A stretch of DNA of 64,000 nt from Burkholderiales bacterium (GCA_022841915.1 JALHQN010000001.1:744001-808000); one strand, 5' to 3'. Positions 46,096 to 56,403 are shown, counted from the first letter of the stretch. Translations and numbers: made by a program. The notes: generated by a model not told the origin, from the letters alone.

Positions 46096-46500
46096 CTAGG
46101 ATCGGTCACCCATCGGAAACGGCCAAGCTTCGGGGATTGAATTCGGACGTTGTATCGCCGATCTGTCAGCTGGGGTTGCCGGGATTCCTCCAGACTTCGA
46201 TAGCTGGAGATGCGTGATGGGAGCAGGCTTCTTCGCGGCTATTGCCTTTGCTGTTTTCTTAGCCGCCTTACGAGCCGCGGGTCCAGTACCCGCGGCTTTT
46301 TTCTTTTCTGACTGCGCCTTCGATTCCAGCTTGGGCTCGGCTCCCGCCTTTCCAGACTTTGCAGCACTGGCCGTCGCCTGCGACCCTCGACGGGATCTGC
46401 CTTTGAGCGTCTTGGGTGCCGAGGACGCCCCTCCCTTTACCGAGCCAGACTTCACCGCCCGGGCTGGCTTCTGCGACGCCGCGCCGTTTCTCGCTGCCAT
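46096..46500 (-). CDS. Histone H1-like / AlgP-like basic protein
   Basis: 134 residues, strongly Lys/Ala/Ser-rich in the first 95 (GPAARKAAKKTAKAIAAKK), as in AlgP- and histone H1-like nucleoid proteins of beta- and gammaproteobacteria. The C-terminal 40 residues differ, with no Lys run (SKSGGIPATPADRSAIQRP). GGAGGG at eight bases before the ATG supports it as a real gene. It may bind DNA non-specifically. It lies downstream of the DUF2442-like gene. Confidence 0.78.
   Translation of the reverse strand: MAARNGAASQKPARAVKSGSVKGGASSAPKTLKGRSRRGSQATASAAKSGKAGAEPKLESKAQSEKKKAAGTGPAARKAAKKTAKAIAAKKPAPITHLQLSKSGGIPATPADRSAIQRPNSIPEAWPFPMGDRS
46273..46308 (+). terminator. Terminator-like hairpin on the plus strand, inside the histone-like gene
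   Basis: AGCCGCGGGT / ACCCGCGGCT form a perfect 10-bp stem with the loop CCAGT, followed by TTTTTTCTTTT. In the coding direction it encodes a Lys/Ala stretch, so it may be a by-product of codon use; on the plus strand it looks like an intrinsic terminator. Confidence 0.45.
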
Positions 46501-46555
46501 ATGTTTACCCTCCAGTCACCGAAGCGCAAACCACGTGCAACGGATACATCCAAGC

Positions 46556-46807
46556 TCACTGCAACGCCGCGCGTAGCCGGGTCGCCAGATCTCGATAGAG
46601 CGCGGCAGAATCCAGTCTGATCTCATCCCCCCATTGAACAACGCCCGTCTCGGGGTCCAAGCTCACATCGAGAAACCGGTCGATGTCGCGCCAGGCGCTG
46701 AATTGGACGATCTCCACCAGATCGCCCAAGTACACACGCCCTTCCAAGCCGTCGTCGAACAACAAATACAGCGAATAGTCCGCCTCGGCCCGGCATTCCT
46801 CGACCAT
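46556..46807 (-). CDS. DUF2442-like small protein
   Basis: 83 residues from the ATG at 46807; a TTG at 46848, just after the nrdB stop, would give 14 more residues including LRRLGRRRLTP. Contains the pattern Y-S-L-Y-L-L-F-D-D-G-L-E-G-R-V-Y-L-G, typical of DUF2442. Some DUF2442 proteins lie next to toxin-antitoxin-like pairs; here no partner is seen. It immediately follows nrdB. Confidence 0.7.
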   Translation of the reverse strand: MVEECRAEADYSLYLLFDDGLEGRVYLGDLVEIVQFSAWRDIDRFLDVSLDPETGVVQWGDEIRLDSAALYRDLATRLRAALQ

Positions 46808-46851
46808 AGGCGTCAACCGCCGGCGACCCAGACGCCGCAGATTGGTCAAAC

Positions 46852-47964
46852 TCAGTCCCAAGACAGCGCCCCGCCCGTCTGATACTCGGTGACGCGCGTC
46901 TCGAAAAAGTTCTTCTCCTTCTTGAGGTCGATCATCTCGCTCATCCACGGAAACGGATTGGTCACCCCTGGGAACAATGGCTCGATGCCGATCTGCTGAG
47001 CGCGGCGATTCGCGATAAAACGCAAGTACTCTTTGAACATAGGCGCATTCAGACCCAACACGCCACGCGGCATGGTGTCCTCGGCATACCGGAACTCGAG
47101 CCCGACGGCGGTACGGAACAGTTCCTGAATCTCTTCTCGAAATGCCGCCGTCCACAGGTGCGGATTCTCGAGCTTGATCTGGTTGATCAGATCGATGCCG
47201 AAATTGCAGTGCATGGACTCGTCGCGAAGAATGTACTGGTACTGCTCCGCCGCTCCCGTCATCTTGTTCTGCCTGCCCAGCGCCAGAATCTGCACGAATC
47301 CGACATAGAAAAACAATCCCTCCATCAGACAGGCGAATACGATCAGGCTGCGGAGCAGACGCTGATCGTTCTCGGGCGTGCCCGTACAGAACGTGGGATT
47401 GGTCAGAATGTCGATGAACGGGATGAGGAACTGGTCCTTCGCCCGGATGCTCTCGATCTCGTTATAAGCGTTGAACACTTCGCCTTCATCGAGGCCCAGG
47501 CTTTCCACGATGTATTGGTAGGCATGCGTATGTATCGCCTCCTCGAAGGCTTGCCGAAGCAGGTACTGCCGGCACTCCGGTGCCGTGATGTGGCGGTACG
47601 TTCCGAGCACGATGTTGTTGGCCGCGAGCGAATCGGCCGTGACGAAAAAGCCGAGATTGCGCTTCACCAGGCGCCTTTCATCTTCAGTGAGGCCGCTTGG
47701 ATCCTTCCATAGCGCGATGTCGCGGTTCATCGGGATTTCCTGCGGCATCCAATGGTTGGCGCATGCCGAAAGGTATTTCTCCCAAGCCCACTTGTACTTG
47801 AAAGGCACGAGCTGATTGACGTCCGTCTGGCCGTTGATAACGCGCTTGTCGTCTGCGGAAATACGACGAAAGCGCGCCAAGTCGGCAGGGGCTTCGATGA
47901 CCCCGCTGCCTTTGCCCACCTGCGGAGGGGTCGTTGTCTTGAGTTCTTGTTCGAATTGCAGCAT
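46852..47964 (-). CDS. nrdB: Ribonucleoside-diphosphate reductase subunit beta (class Ia)
   Basis: 370 residues from the ATG at 47964 ([12 protein letters not shown]), with AGGAG eight bases upstream. The diiron/tyrosyl-radical site is present: E, H and the radical Tyr in [11 protein letters not shown], and E with H in [10 protein letters not shown]. It forms the active enzyme with NrdA, converting NDPs to dNDPs. The gene is 61 bp after nrdA and shares its promoter. Confidence 0.96.
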   Translation of the reverse strand: MLQFEQELKTTTPPQVGKGSGVIEAPADLARFRRISADDKRVINGQTDVNQLVPFKYKWAWEKYLSACANHWMPQEIPMNRDIALWKDPSGLTEDERRLVKRNLGFFVTADSLAANNIVLGTYRHITAPECRQYLLRQAFEEAIHTHAYQYIVESLGLDEGEVFNAYNEIESIRAKDQFLIPFIDILTNPTFCTGTPENDQRLLRSLIVFACLMEGLFFYVGFVQILALGRQNKMTGAAEQYQYILRDESMHCNFGIDLINQIKLENPHLWTAAFREEIQELFRTAVGLEFRYAEDTMPRGVLGLNAPMFKEYLRFIANRRAQQIGIEPLFPGVTNPFPWMSEMIDLKKEKNFFETRVTEYQTGGALSWD

Positions 47965-48025
47965 CACCTTGCTCCTGGATTCTTGTCGTCGATCTACGTC
48001 TGTTTTCTTGCCGGCAAACACGGGC

Positions 48026-50875
48026 CTACTGACAAGCCTCGCATTCCGGATCGTCGATCGAGCAGACCTTCAACTCCGTGGCCTCCCCGGCCGTCGGCAC
48101 CGCGTTCAGCGCACCCGCACGCCCTGTGGATTTCTCCGCGTGCGTGGCGCCCAGCGTGCGCAAGTAGTACGTCGTCTTCAACCCGCGCAGCCAAGCGAGC
48201 TTGTAGGTATCGTCCAGCTTCTTGCCGGATGCGCCGGCCATATACAGATTGAGCGACTGCGATTGATCAACCCACTTCGAACGCCGCGCCGCGCACTCCA
48301 CCAGCCACTGCGGCTCGACCTCGAACGCCGTCGCATACAGCGTGCGCACCTCGGGGGGAATGCGATCGATCTTTGCCAGGCTGCCATCGAAATACTTCAG
48401 ATCCGAGATCATCACCTCGTCCCAGAGGTTCAGACGCTTGAGATCTTCCACCATGAACTGATTGGCCACCGTGAACTCGCCCGACAGATTCGACTTCACG
48501 TAAAGATTCTGGAACGTGGGCTCGATGGACTGCGACACACCGGTAATGTTGGCGATGGTCGCCGTCGGGGCAATGGCCAGACAGTTGGAGTTGCGCATGC
48601 CGACCTGTGCGATGCGCTTGCGCAGCGCCTCCCAATCCAGGCGCGCCGTCCGATCGCACTCGACGTATCCGCCGCGCTGTTCCTCGAGCAGGTTCAGCGT
48701 TTCGTGGGGCAGAACGCCTTGATCCCAAAGCGACCCGTTGAACGTGGCGTACCGACCGCGCTCCTCGGCCAAGTCCGTGGACGACCAATACGCGCAATAC
48801 GCCACCGCCTCCATCGCCCGATCGGAAAACTCGACTGCCTCCTGCGACGCGTACGGAATGCGCAGGGCGTGCAGACAGTCTTGGAACGCCATGATGCCCA
48901 GGCCGATGGGCCGATGCTTGAAATTGGAGTTTCGCGCCTTGTCGACTGAGTAGTAGTTCAGGTCGATCACGTTATCCAGCATCCGCATCGCCGTGGAAAC
49001 CGTGCGGCGCAGCTTCTCCAGATCGAGGCTGCGGGTCTCGCGATCGAGATGAGCGAGCAGGTTGACCGAGCCCAGATTGCAGACCGCAATCTCCTCCGGA
49101 CCGGTGTTCAACGTGATCTCGGTGCACAGATTCGAGCTGTGGACCACACCGACGTGCTGCTGCGGCGAGCGCAGATTGCAGGGATCCTTGAACGTGATCC
49201 AGGGGTGCCCGGTCTCGAACAGCATCGACAGCATGCGGCGCCACAGTTGCACGGCCGGGATGCGCTTGAAGAGCGTCAATTCACCGCGCTCGATTTTCGC
49301 TTCGTAGGCAAGATAAGCCTGTTCGAACGCGCGGCCATGCTTTTCGTGCAGATCGGGCACATCGGAAGGGGAGAAGAGGGTCCAGTCGCCTCCTTCCATG
49401 ACACGCTTCATGAACAGGTCCGGAATCCAGTTGGCCGTATTCATGTCGTGGGTGCGCCGCCGGTCGTCGCCGGTGTTCTTGCGCAACTCGAGAAACTCCT
49501 CCACGTCCAGATGCCAGGTTTCGAGATAGGAGCACACGGCACCTTTGCGCTTGCCGCCTTGATTCACGGCCACGGCCGTGTCGTTGACCACCTTCAGGAA
49601 CGGGACGACGCCTTGGGATTTCCCGTTGGTGCCCTTGATGTGGGCACCGAGCGCACGCACCGAGGTCCAGTCGTTGCCGATGCCGCCGGCGAACTTCTGG
49701 AGCATGGCGTTTTCCTTGATCGACTCGTAAATGCCGTCGAGGTCGTCCGGAACGGTAGTCAGATAGCAACTTGCCAGCTGGGAGCGGCGAGTGCCGGAAT
49801 TGAAGAGCGTCGGCGTCGAGCTCATGAAGTCGAAGTTCGACAGAATGTTGTAGAACTCGATTGCGCGCGCCTCACGCTCGCTCGCCTTCTCGTTCAGCGC
49901 AAGCCCCATCGCCACACGCATGAAGAAAGTTTGCGGCAGCTCGATACGGCGCTCCTTGATGTGCAGGAAATACCGGTCGTAGAGAATCTGCAGACCGAGA
50001 TAGCCGAACTTCAGATCCCGCTTGTGATCCAGGGCCGCGCCCAGGGCCGCAAGATCGTAGTCGCCCAAACGCACATCGAGCAATTCAGCTTCGATGCCCA
50101 TCCTGATGAGTTGCGGAAAGGCTTCGGCATAACCGTGTTTCATGCCGGCGTGGGTGACCTCGCGCCCGAGCGTCTCGAGCCGCAGATTGTTGAGCAGTAG
50201 CCGGGCTGTCACGAAGCTGTACGCAGGCTCCGACTCGATCAGGGAGCGCGCCGCCAATATCATGGACTTGCGCACCTCGTTGCTCGAAATCCCGTCGTAG
50301 AGATCGCGCAGGGTTGCCTGCACGATGGGCTCGCACTTCACCTCGCCGCCCAGCCCCTCGCAGGCCTCCTCGATCAGCGCAGTCAATGCCTGCATGTCCA
50401 AGGGGCGCCGGCTGTCGCCGTCGACGACATGGATGGCGGGCGCAGTCGCATCCTGCGCCGAAGCACTGCGCTGCTGCGCCCGCTCCTGCGAACGCGCCTC
50501 GCGATACAGCACGTAGGCGCGCGCCACCTCATGCTCGCCGCCGCGCATCAGAGCCAACTCGACCTGATCCTGGATATCTTCGATGTGGAACGTCCCCCCG
50601 CCGGGACGACGACGGACGAGTGCATTGACCACCGCATCCGTCAGCCCCGCCACCAATTCGCGGATGCGCGCCGACGCGGCGCCCTGGCCGCCGTTGACGG
50701 CGATGAACGCCTTGGTCATCGCGATCGCAATCTTCGCCGGCTCGAAGCCCACCACCGCACCATTGCGCCGTATCACCTTGTATTCACTAAGGCTTGTGTC
50801 GCGCCCAGGACTGTTTTCTGCGACAGCCAGGCCAACTGGCGGAACGTGGGAGGGAGTTTCGGTAGCGAGTTGCAT
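48026..50875 (-). CDS. nrdA: Ribonucleoside-diphosphate reductase subunit alpha (class Ia)
   Basis: 949 residues, longer than E. coli NrdA (761) because of N-terminal additions: an ATP-cone at about 30-125 and a second cone-like region ([19 protein letters not shown]) to 235. Catalytic Cys segments are [22 protein letters not shown] and [10 protein letters not shown]; the C-terminal tail ends in [12 protein letters not shown] with the redox pair. Two ATP cones suggest more complex allosteric control than in E. coli. Transcribed with nrdB from a promoter overlapped by NrdR boxes. Confidence 0.96.
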   Translation of the reverse strand: MQLATETPSHVPPVGLAVAENSPGRDTSLSEYKVIRRNGAVVGFEPAKIAIAMTKAFIAVNGGQGAASARIRELVAGLTDAVVNALVRRRPGGGTFHIEDIQDQVELALMRGGEHEVARAYVLYREARSQERAQQRSASAQDATAPAIHVVDGDSRRPLDMQALTALIEEACEGLGGEVKCEPIVQATLRDLYDGISSNEVRKSMILAARSLIESEPAYSFVTARLLLNNLRLETLGREVTHAGMKHGYAEAFPQLIRMGIEAELLDVRLGDYDLAALGAALDHKRDLKFGYLGLQILYDRYFLHIKERRIELPQTFFMRVAMGLALNEKASEREARAIEFYNILSNFDFMSSTPTLFNSGTRRSQLASCYLTTVPDDLDGIYESIKENAMLQKFAGGIGNDWTSVRALGAHIKGTNGKSQGVVPFLKVVNDTAVAVNQGGKRKGAVCSYLETWHLDVEEFLELRKNTGDDRRRTHDMNTANWIPDLFMKRVMEGGDWTLFSPSDVPDLHEKHGRAFEQAYLAYEAKIERGELTLFKRIPAVQLWRRMLSMLFETGHPWITFKDPCNLRSPQQHVGVVHSSNLCTEITLNTGPEEIAVCNLGSVNLLAHLDRETRSLDLEKLRRTVSTAMRMLDNVIDLNYYSVDKARNSNFKHRPIGLGIMAFQDCLHALRIPYASQEAVEFSDRAMEAVAYCAYWSSTDLAEERGRYATFNGSLWDQGVLPHETLNLLEEQRGGYVECDRTARLDWEALRKRIAQVGMRNSNCLAIAPTATIANITGVSQSIEPTFQNLYVKSNLSGEFTVANQFMVEDLKRLNLWDEVMISDLKYFDGSLAKIDRIPPEVRTLYATAFEVEPQWLVECAARRSKWVDQSQSLNLYMAGASGKKLDDTYKLAWLRGLKTTYYLRTLGATHAEKSTGRAGALNAVPTAGEATELKVCSIDDPECEACQ

Positions 50876-51178
50876 GAGTGATGTCTCCTGGAGGGCGCTT
50901 TGTCGTTGTTTTTGGGCTGTGGGCTACACGTGCCGATTAGAAAAACCACAATATGTAGTGGCTCAACACGCGATAAGCGACTAATTGTAGTAGCTGAGTT
51001 TGGCTTGTCAACCCCGCAGGAGGCGTGCCGCGGCCTACCGCGCGGCTCAAGCGGCGAAAAAATCAGCACAGGCGGACAGCGACAGAAGATCGCCGCAACG
51101 GTCGCCGCGAAGCGACGCGTTTCGGCGGGCGTTGATCGGGCCGACGCGCAGCTTGCGCCAGCAATCGTCAGACGATGC
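50876..51178. other. 303-bp region between nrdA and ampD: nrdA promoter and a GC-rich part without a gene
   Basis: 50946-51011 carries the nrdA promoter and NrdR boxes. The part from 51012 to 51178 has short open frames on both strands, none with a recognised family or a good ribosome-binding site. Confidence 0.6.
50946..51011 (-). promoter_or_regulatory. nrdA promoter with two NrdR boxes
   Basis: Minus-strand TTGACA (51006-51011) and TACAAT (50984-50989) are 16 bp apart. NrdR boxes CCACAATATGTAGTGG (50946-50961) and CGACTAATTGTAGTAG (50978-50993) lie 32 bp apart (centre to centre), about three helical turns; the second overlaps the -10. This is the layout of NrdR repression known from E. 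coli. Confidence 0.85.
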
Positions 51179-51766
51179 TTAGCAGCCGGATCGGACGATG
51201 CCCAATCGGGACCAATCGAAAGCCGGACCCGGATCGGTCTTGCGGCCGGGGGCGATGTCGCTATGTCCGGCAACGTCGCGAATGGGATAGGTTGTCCGCA
51301 AGGCGCGAACCAAGTCTATGCAGACCGCATACTGTGCCGCCTCGTAAGGCAGACAATCCACCCCTTCCAGCTCGATCCCAATGGAGAAGTCGTTGCATCG
51401 CTCACGACCGCGCCAGTGGGAGACACCGGCATGCCAAGCACGCTTCAGACATGACACGAACTGGATGAGCTGGCCGTCGCGGCGAACGAAGAAATGGGCC
51501 GATACGCGCAATCCTGTCAATTGGGCGAAGTAAGGATGCGCATCGACCCGCAGCGCATTGGTGAACAGGCGCACCACGTCTGACCCGCCAAACTCGCCAG
51601 GCGGCAGGCTGATGCCATGAATGACGATGAGTTCGATCGGCACGCCTTCGGGTCGCTCGTCGAAATTGGGTGAGTCAATGCGCTCGACATTGCGCAGCCA
51701 TCCCAACTCGTCGATGAGGAATGCATCGTCGTTGCGACACGCAGGCTCAAACACGGCTCGCCTCAA
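51179..51766 (-). CDS. ampD: 1,6-anhydro-N-acetylmuramyl-L-alanine amidase
   Basis: Cytosolic recycling amidase that cleaves the peptide from anhydroMurNAc; loss leads to AmpC induction in other bacteria. 195 residues. Zinc ligands are H in LIVIHGISLP, and H and D in VAGHSDIAPGRKTDPGP. The frame opens at a TTG (51766) that overlaps the pilR stop (TTGA); a GTG at 51754 is an alternative. AmpD following pilR-pilS is a common betaproteobacterial order. Confidence 0.94.
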   Translation of the reverse strand: MRRAVFEPACRNDDAFLIDELGWLRNVERIDSPNFDERPEGVPIELIVIHGISLPPGEFGGSDVVRLFTNALRVDAHPYFAQLTGLRVSAHFFVRRDGQLIQFVSCLKRAWHAGVSHWRGRERCNDFSIGIELEGVDCLPYEAAQYAVCIDLVRALRTTYPIRDVAGHSDIAPGRKTDPGPAFDWSRLGIVRSGC

Positions 51767-53133
51767 TCTTTGCCATCGAGCGCTTCATTGAGCCCCAACC
51801 GCGCCATCCGATAGCGCAATGCACGAAACGTGATGCCCAGCAGTTTCGCGGCGGCCGTGCGATTGAAGCGAGTCTTCTCCAGCGCGTCGAGGATAGCCTC
51901 GCGCTCGACCCGGTCCAGGTGGTCCTGCAGATTCATGGGGGTCGATGCCGACACCCCCGCCGCGATCGGAGCAGAAAGCTGAAGGTCCGTAACTTCGATC
52001 ACGTCTCCGCTGGTCAGGGCAAGCGCACGCTCCAGAACGTTCTCCAGTTCCCGCACATTACCGGGGAAGGGATACGCCTGCAGGGCCCGTATCGCTTCGG
52101 CCGAGAGCTTGGGCGCAGCATCGGCCTCTGCCCCACCCGCAAGACGCGCCAGGATGGATTGCGCCAGCATAGGAATATCGTCCGGCAGCTCGCGCAGCGA
52201 GGGCATGCGCAGTTCGATGACGTTGAGCCGGTAATACAAGTCCTGGCGGAATTTTCCCGCATCGACGCATTCGCTTAGATTCTGATGGGTGGCGCTGATG
52301 ATGCGCACATCGGCAGACTCCTCCTGCGTCGACCCCACCTTGCGGACTTTCTTCTCTTGGATCGCGCGCAGCAGTTTCACCTGCATCAATATAGGCAATT
52401 CGGCCACTTCGTCGAGAAACAACGTGCCCCCGCTTGCCGCCTGGAAGAAGCCCTCGCGATCGGCGTCCGCGCCCGTGAACGCGCCCTTGCGATATCCGAA
52501 AAATTCGCTCTCCATCAACGCCTCGGGAATGGCGCCGCAATTCACGGCGACGAAAGGCTTGTCGCGACGAGGACTATTGATGTGGATCAGGCGGGCGGCG
52601 AGTTCCTTGCCGCTGCCCGACTCGCCCCGCACGTGGATCGGCGCCTGGCTGCGCGCGAGCTTCGCGATCACCGCGCGCGTCTGCTGCATGAGCTCGGAAT
52701 TTCCCAACAAATTAGGACCGGCCCTGTGGGCGCTGGGAGGAGCAGAGTCCCCCGCCGAGCGCGGCATCTCGGGCGAGAGCTTCAACGCGGATTGCACCAG
52801 CGCACGCAACTGGCTCAGTGCTACGGGTTTGGCGATATAGTCGAAAGCCCCAGCCTTCAGGGCGGCAACCGCGTTCTCGGCACTGCCAAAAGCCGTAATG
52901 ACCGCAACCGGGGTGCTGGGGTAGTGCCGACCGACGTGCTCCAACAAATCGAGGCCGTTGCCGTCGGGCAGACGCATGTCGGTGAGGCAAAGATCGTAAT
53001 GCTGCTTCTGCAGCAACTGCTCCGCATCAAAGCCGGTGCCCGCCGTGTCCACGGCAAGGCCCATGCGAGTCATCGTCATGGACAGCAGTTCTCGGATGTC
53101 CGACTCGTCGTCGACGACCAGAACGCGCGGCAC
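51763..53133 (-). CDS. pilR: Sigma54-dependent response regulator PilR
   Basis: 456 residues from a GTG at 53133 (VPRVLVVDDESD), 13 nt after the pilS stop, with GGAA upstream. Receiver domain with phospho-acceptor D52 (LTDMRLPDGNG), AAA+ domain with GESGSGKE and the sigma54 contact KGAFTGAD, and a C-terminal Fis-type HTH (FNRTAAAKLLGITFRALRYR). Activates type IV pilin genes. The pilin gene is not in the window. Confidence 0.93.
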   Translation of the reverse strand: MPRVLVVDDESDIRELLSMTMTRMGLAVDTAGTGFDAEQLLQKQHYDLCLTDMRLPDGNGLDLLEHVGRHYPSTPVAVITAFGSAENAVAALKAGAFDYIAKPVALSQLRALVQSALKLSPEMPRSAGDSAPPSAHRAGPNLLGNSELMQQTRAVIAKLARSQAPIHVRGESGSGKELAARLIHINSPRRDKPFVAVNCGAIPEALMESEFFGYRKGAFTGADADREGFFQAASGGTLFLDEVAELPILMQVKLLRAIQEKKVRKVGSTQEESADVRIISATHQNLSECVDAGKFRQDLYYRLNVIELRMPSLRELPDDIPMLAQSILARLAGGAEADAAPKLSAEAIRALQAYPFPGNVRELENVLERALALTSGDVIEVTDLQLSAPIAAGVSASTPMNLQDHLDRVEREAILDALEKTRFNRTAAAKLLGITFRALRYRMARLGLNEALDGKD

Positions 53134-53146
53134 TGCTTTTTCCGAT

Positions 53147-54799
53147 TCAGCCAGGGTTGACTCTCCGACAATCGACGCAGAAATGTCCGCCTGCTGCGGA
53201 CTCGATGTACTCCAACGATGCTCCGTTCGCCTCGCACACTTCGCGGGCGATGTACAAGCCCAACCCGGTGCCGGTCGATACGGTGGTGAAAAACGGCTCG
53301 AACAGATGTGCGCGATGTTCGAGCGGGACGCCCGGCCCATCATCGATCACGCTCAATCTTACTCTATCGGATTGCGTGCCCGAATCGACTCGAATCTGGA
53401 TGCTGCCGCGCACGCCGCGGCTATGGCGCAAAGCGTTGCGGCATAGATTCCACATCACCTGGTTGAGGTGGCTGCGGTCGAAGAAAATGGCTGCCTGGGT
53501 CGCGAATTCGAACTCGAGCACCGCAGGATCGATTTTCTCGATGCTGCAGAACTGCTCGGCGAAAACGCGAAGATAGTCGCAGACCGGAAACTGCTCCTTA
53601 TGGGCCCGGTCTCGCCTATTGAGCCTGAGCACGTCCTGCACCATGCGATCCAGGCGCTGGGTGTTGTCATGGATGATGTCGAGCAGGCGCCTTCCCGTAG
53701 GATCCAGCCCGCCTTCCTCCTGGAGCAGTTCGGTGGCGTGACTGATTGCGGACAATGGATTGCGTATCTCGTGAGCGATGTTGGCCGTCAGGCGGCCCAG
53801 CGAGGCAAGCTTCATCTGCCGCGCCTGAGCCTGAACGCGCGTCAGATCCTCGAGAAACAGGACCGCGCCCACGTTGCCATGACGACCGACCGGGACGAAC
53901 CGCACGCTGACGGGTTTGCCGCCGATCAAGGTCGTAAGCGGCTCCGTTTCTGCCGCAGCAGCCCCCTTCCAGCGAGCAATGCGCCCGGCGAGTGCCGGCG
54001 CCCGCTCGCGCAACGATGCCTCGATGTGGCCAGCGGGAATCGGCCCGAGCAAGGCGTCGGCCTTCGCGTTGCGGCTCCTTATGCGACCATCCGCATCCAC
54101 GACGAGAACGCCTGCATCCATATCCTGGATGACGAGCTGGTTGACCTGCGCCATGTTAGCCAGATCGACCTCGCGCTGAGCAGCCAGCCGTTCGCTCTCA
54201 GTCGTGTACCGTGCCAATACATGCGCTACCCAGGCGGTCGCGAAAAAACCGATCGACAGGAAACCTGCCTGAACATAGAGCGCGACGGCGGCCTCGTCCG
54301 CCAATACTTGGTAGGTATGCTCGAGCAATACACCGATGCTGGCCAGCGCCGCATGAAACAACGTCAGGCGGCCGCGACTGATCATTCCGGCGCCGGCGAG
54401 AACCGCGAGCAAAAGCAATCCCAGTCCGCTCACCACACCGCCACTCACATGCATGAGGACGACGATGAAGGTCACGTCCGCGGTTATCTGGATGCTCAAC
54501 TGCCAATCCAGATCCGGCCGACGCATCTTCGCGGGAATCAGGCAAAGCAGGCCGAAGACGACATAAAGCAGGCCGGTATAGGTAAAGGTCGCGCGATCTT
54601 TCCAACCCAGGAAAGTGTCGGTCCCGAGGATAGCGATCGACGTCAGCATGAGAATCGCCACAGCGATTCTGTATGCGTTGAAGAACCGCAACGAGCGCCA
54701 ATGCGTATCGGAGAAACTGCTCTCGCGGATCGCCCCTGAACGCAGCCCGGCGGCCCCGCCACCCTTTGCCGTCAACCTCGGCGCAGCCTCAAGACCCAT
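53147..54799 (-). CDS. pilS: Sensor histidine kinase PilS
   Basis: 550 residues: six transmembrane helices in the N-terminal about 210 residues, a PAS domain around 235-320 (NQLVIQDMDAGVLVVDADG), a HisKA domain with phospho-acceptor His in NIAHEIRNPLSA, and an HATPase_c domain. Cognate of PilR downstream, with the gene pair 13 bp apart. The start overlaps the PP0621-type gene by 11 bp. Confidence 0.93.
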   Translation of the reverse strand: MGLEAAPRLTAKGGGAAGLRSGAIRESSFSDTHWRSLRFFNAYRIAVAILMLTSIAILGTDTFLGWKDRATFTYTGLLYVVFGLLCLIPAKMRRPDLDWQLSIQITADVTFIVVLMHVSGGVVSGLGLLLLAVLAGAGMISRGRLTLFHAALASIGVLLEHTYQVLADEAAVALYVQAGFLSIGFFATAWVAHVLARYTTESERLAAQREVDLANMAQVNQLVIQDMDAGVLVVDADGRIRSRNAKADALLGPIPAGHIEASLRERAPALAGRIARWKGAAAAETEPLTTLIGGKPVSVRFVPVGRHGNVGAVLFLEDLTRVQAQARQMKLASLGRLTANIAHEIRNPLSAISHATELLQEEGGLDPTGRRLLDIIHDNTQRLDRMVQDVLRLNRRDRAHKEQFPVCDYLRVFAEQFCSIEKIDPAVLEFEFATQAAIFFDRSHLNQVMWNLCRNALRHSRGVRGSIQIRVDSGTQSDRVRLSVIDDGPGVPLEHRAHLFEPFFTTVSTGTGLGLYIAREVCEANGASLEYIESAAGGHFCVDCRRVNPG

Positions 54800-55028
54800 G
54801 CAATCGGCGATGCTCGTCGGAGCAGAAAAAAGCGTCGCCCGCGACGCAAGCCTCGCTCCGGGGCAAATGAACTCCGCAACGACAACACTGGACCATGTCT
54901 TCGTCGGGCGTGGCTTGCGCCCGAGGCACCGCGCGCTCCGCCTGGCTGCGCGCCACGGCTCGCGCGTACGCGCGACAAATGTAGTACACGGCGCCGGCGA
55001 TCACGATCACTAGCAGTATTTTGGCCAA
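54789..55028 (-). CDS. PP0621-type small membrane protein with cysteine motif
   Basis: 79 residues from TTG at 55028, preceded by GGGAG at seven bases. One N-terminal transmembrane helix (ILLVIVIAGAVYYICRAYA) then a zinc-ribbon-like part with CCRCG and CSDEH. Function unknown; homologues are found upstream of pilS in betaproteobacteria, and the 11-bp overlap with pilS implies coupling. Confidence 0.78.
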   Translation of the reverse strand: MAKILLVIVIAGAVYYICRAYARAVARSQAERAVPRAQATPDEDMVQCCRCGVHLPRSEACVAGDAFFCSDEHRRLHGS

Positions 55029-55199
55029 TCGGCTGCTCCCGCTATTCGCATGGTCACCTGGTCTCCGAGCCAGAGACCACGGCAATCATTATCCCATGCG
55101 TGTGGCGGCATGGATATCGAAGCAAGGCGGCACGCATGCAGTCCAGCAAGGCACCGGAGAGACGTCCGACGAGGAGTGGAAGAACCTGGAGAATGGAAA

Positions 55200-55276
55200 T
55201 GGTCGGGGTGAGAGGATTTGAACCTCCGACCACTGCGTCCCGAACGCAGTGCGCTACCAGGCTGCGCTACACCCCG
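55200..55276 (-). tRNA. tRNA-Pro (anticodon CGG)
   Basis: A 77-base cloverleaf reading CGGGGTGTAGCGCAGCCTGG at the 5' end; anticodon stem CTGCG/CGCAG, loop TTCGGGA with anticodon CGG; T-arm GGTTCAAATCC; acceptor end with encoded CCA. G37 and the rest are typical of proline. Confidence 0.97.
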
Positions 55277-55395
55277 ACTGCCGCGATTACCAGCAAGAAC
55301 TCGAAACAGGAAGCGAAAAACGCGCGGGATCACCGCGCGCCAGCATCGCCTGCCTGCCGTTCGCAGACCAAAGCCGTGCTTGATAAGGCACGACT

Positions 55396-56403
55396 CTAGA
55401 ATTTGCGCTCGACTGCGAACGAGGCCAATTCTAGCAGACTCTCCAAATGATTTGAACGCGGCAAATGACGAACCGCATCGCAGGCGATCCGGACCTCGGC
55501 CTCCGCCTGTCGCCGGGTGTAATCCAACGCGCCCGTCTGACGCACCGCATCGAGAACGGGATCCAGCTCCTCCAACCCGCCATGCTCGATGGCCTCGCGA
55601 ACACGAAGCGCTTGCACGGGCGAACCGCGCCGCATCGCGTAGATAAGCGGCAACGTCGGCTTGCCTTCGGCGAGATCGTCCCCGATGTTCTTACCCATTT
55701 CAGTCGCCGCGCCCGAATAGTCGAGCACATCATCGATCAGCTGAAAGGCGGTCCCGAGATGCATGCCGTAGGCAGCCATCGCCTCTTCGTCGTGTGCACT
55801 GGCACCGCTGATGACGGCACCCAGCCGGGTAGCAGCCTCGAATAGCTTGGCGGTCTTGCAGCGAATCACCTGTAGATAACCAGCCTCATCGACATCGGCG
55901 TTATGGCACGTCATCAACTGCAGAACCTCGCCTTCGGCAATCACGTTGGTCGCATCCGCCAGGACCTGCATGACACGCATGTTGCCCACGTCCACCATCA
56001 TTTGAAACGCCCGGGAGTACACGAAATCCCCCACCAGCACACTCGCCGCATTTCCGAACAGGGCATTGGAAGTAGCCTGGCCGCGGCGCAGAGAGGATTC
56101 GTCCACCACATCGTCGTGGAGCAGGGTCGCCGTATGGATGAACTCCACGATGGCCGCCAAGCGGTGGTGCTCATGGCCCGAGTATCCAAAGGCACCGGCC
56201 GAGAGAATCACCAAGGCAGGACGCAGCCGCTTGCCGCCCCCTGTCACGATATGGTGAGCCACTTCGCGCACGAGAACCACGTCCGAATGGAGGCTCTTGC
56301 GGATCACCTCGTCGACAGCCTGCATGTCGGAGGCAATGCGCTTGTGTATGGTTTCGATGGCCACGGGAGGAAAAGGCGAGGAAGATGCAGATTCGGCCTT
56401 CAT
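55396..56403 (-). CDS. ispB: Octaprenyl diphosphate synthase
   Basis: Makes the C40 isoprenoid side chain of ubiquinone. 335 residues from the ATG at 56403 (MKAESAS). Both aspartate-rich motifs, DDVVD (TLLHDDVVDESSLRRG) and DDVLD (FQLIDDVLDYSGAA), and GGGKRLRP are present. It is divergent from rplU across about 100 bp. Confidence 0.95.
   Translation of the reverse strand: MKAESASSSPFPPVAIETIHKRIASDMQAVDEVIRKSLHSDVVLVREVAHHIVTGGGKRLRPALVILSAGAFGYSGHEHHRLAAIVEFIHTATLLHDDVVDESSLRRGQATSNALFGNAASVLVGDFVYSRAFQMMVDVGNMRVMQVLADATNVIAEGEVLQLMTCHNADVDEAGYLQVIRCKTAKLFEAATRLGAVISGASAHDEEAMAAYGMHLGTAFQLIDDVLDYSGAATEMGKNIGDDLAEGKPTLPLIYAMRRGSPVQALRVREAIEHGGLEELDPVLDAVRQTGALDYTRRQAEAEVRIACDAVRHLPRSNHLESLLELASFAVERKF

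Noticed and set aside
46032-46217. 61-residue plus-strand frame upstream of the histone-like gene's end
   Set aside because: No ribosome-binding site or family features; it overlaps a gene with a strong start signal.
49049-50200. 383-residue plus frame opposite nrdA
   Set aside because: Antisense shadow; the sequence has no domain features.
51000-51182. 60-residue basic plus-strand frame between nrdA and ampD
   Set aside because: No proper start signal, it overlaps the nrdA promoter, and the Arg/Ala-rich content is typical for GC-rich chance frames.
53468-54739. 423-residue plus frame opposite pilS
   Set aside because: Antisense shadow; PilS domains are clear on the minus strand.
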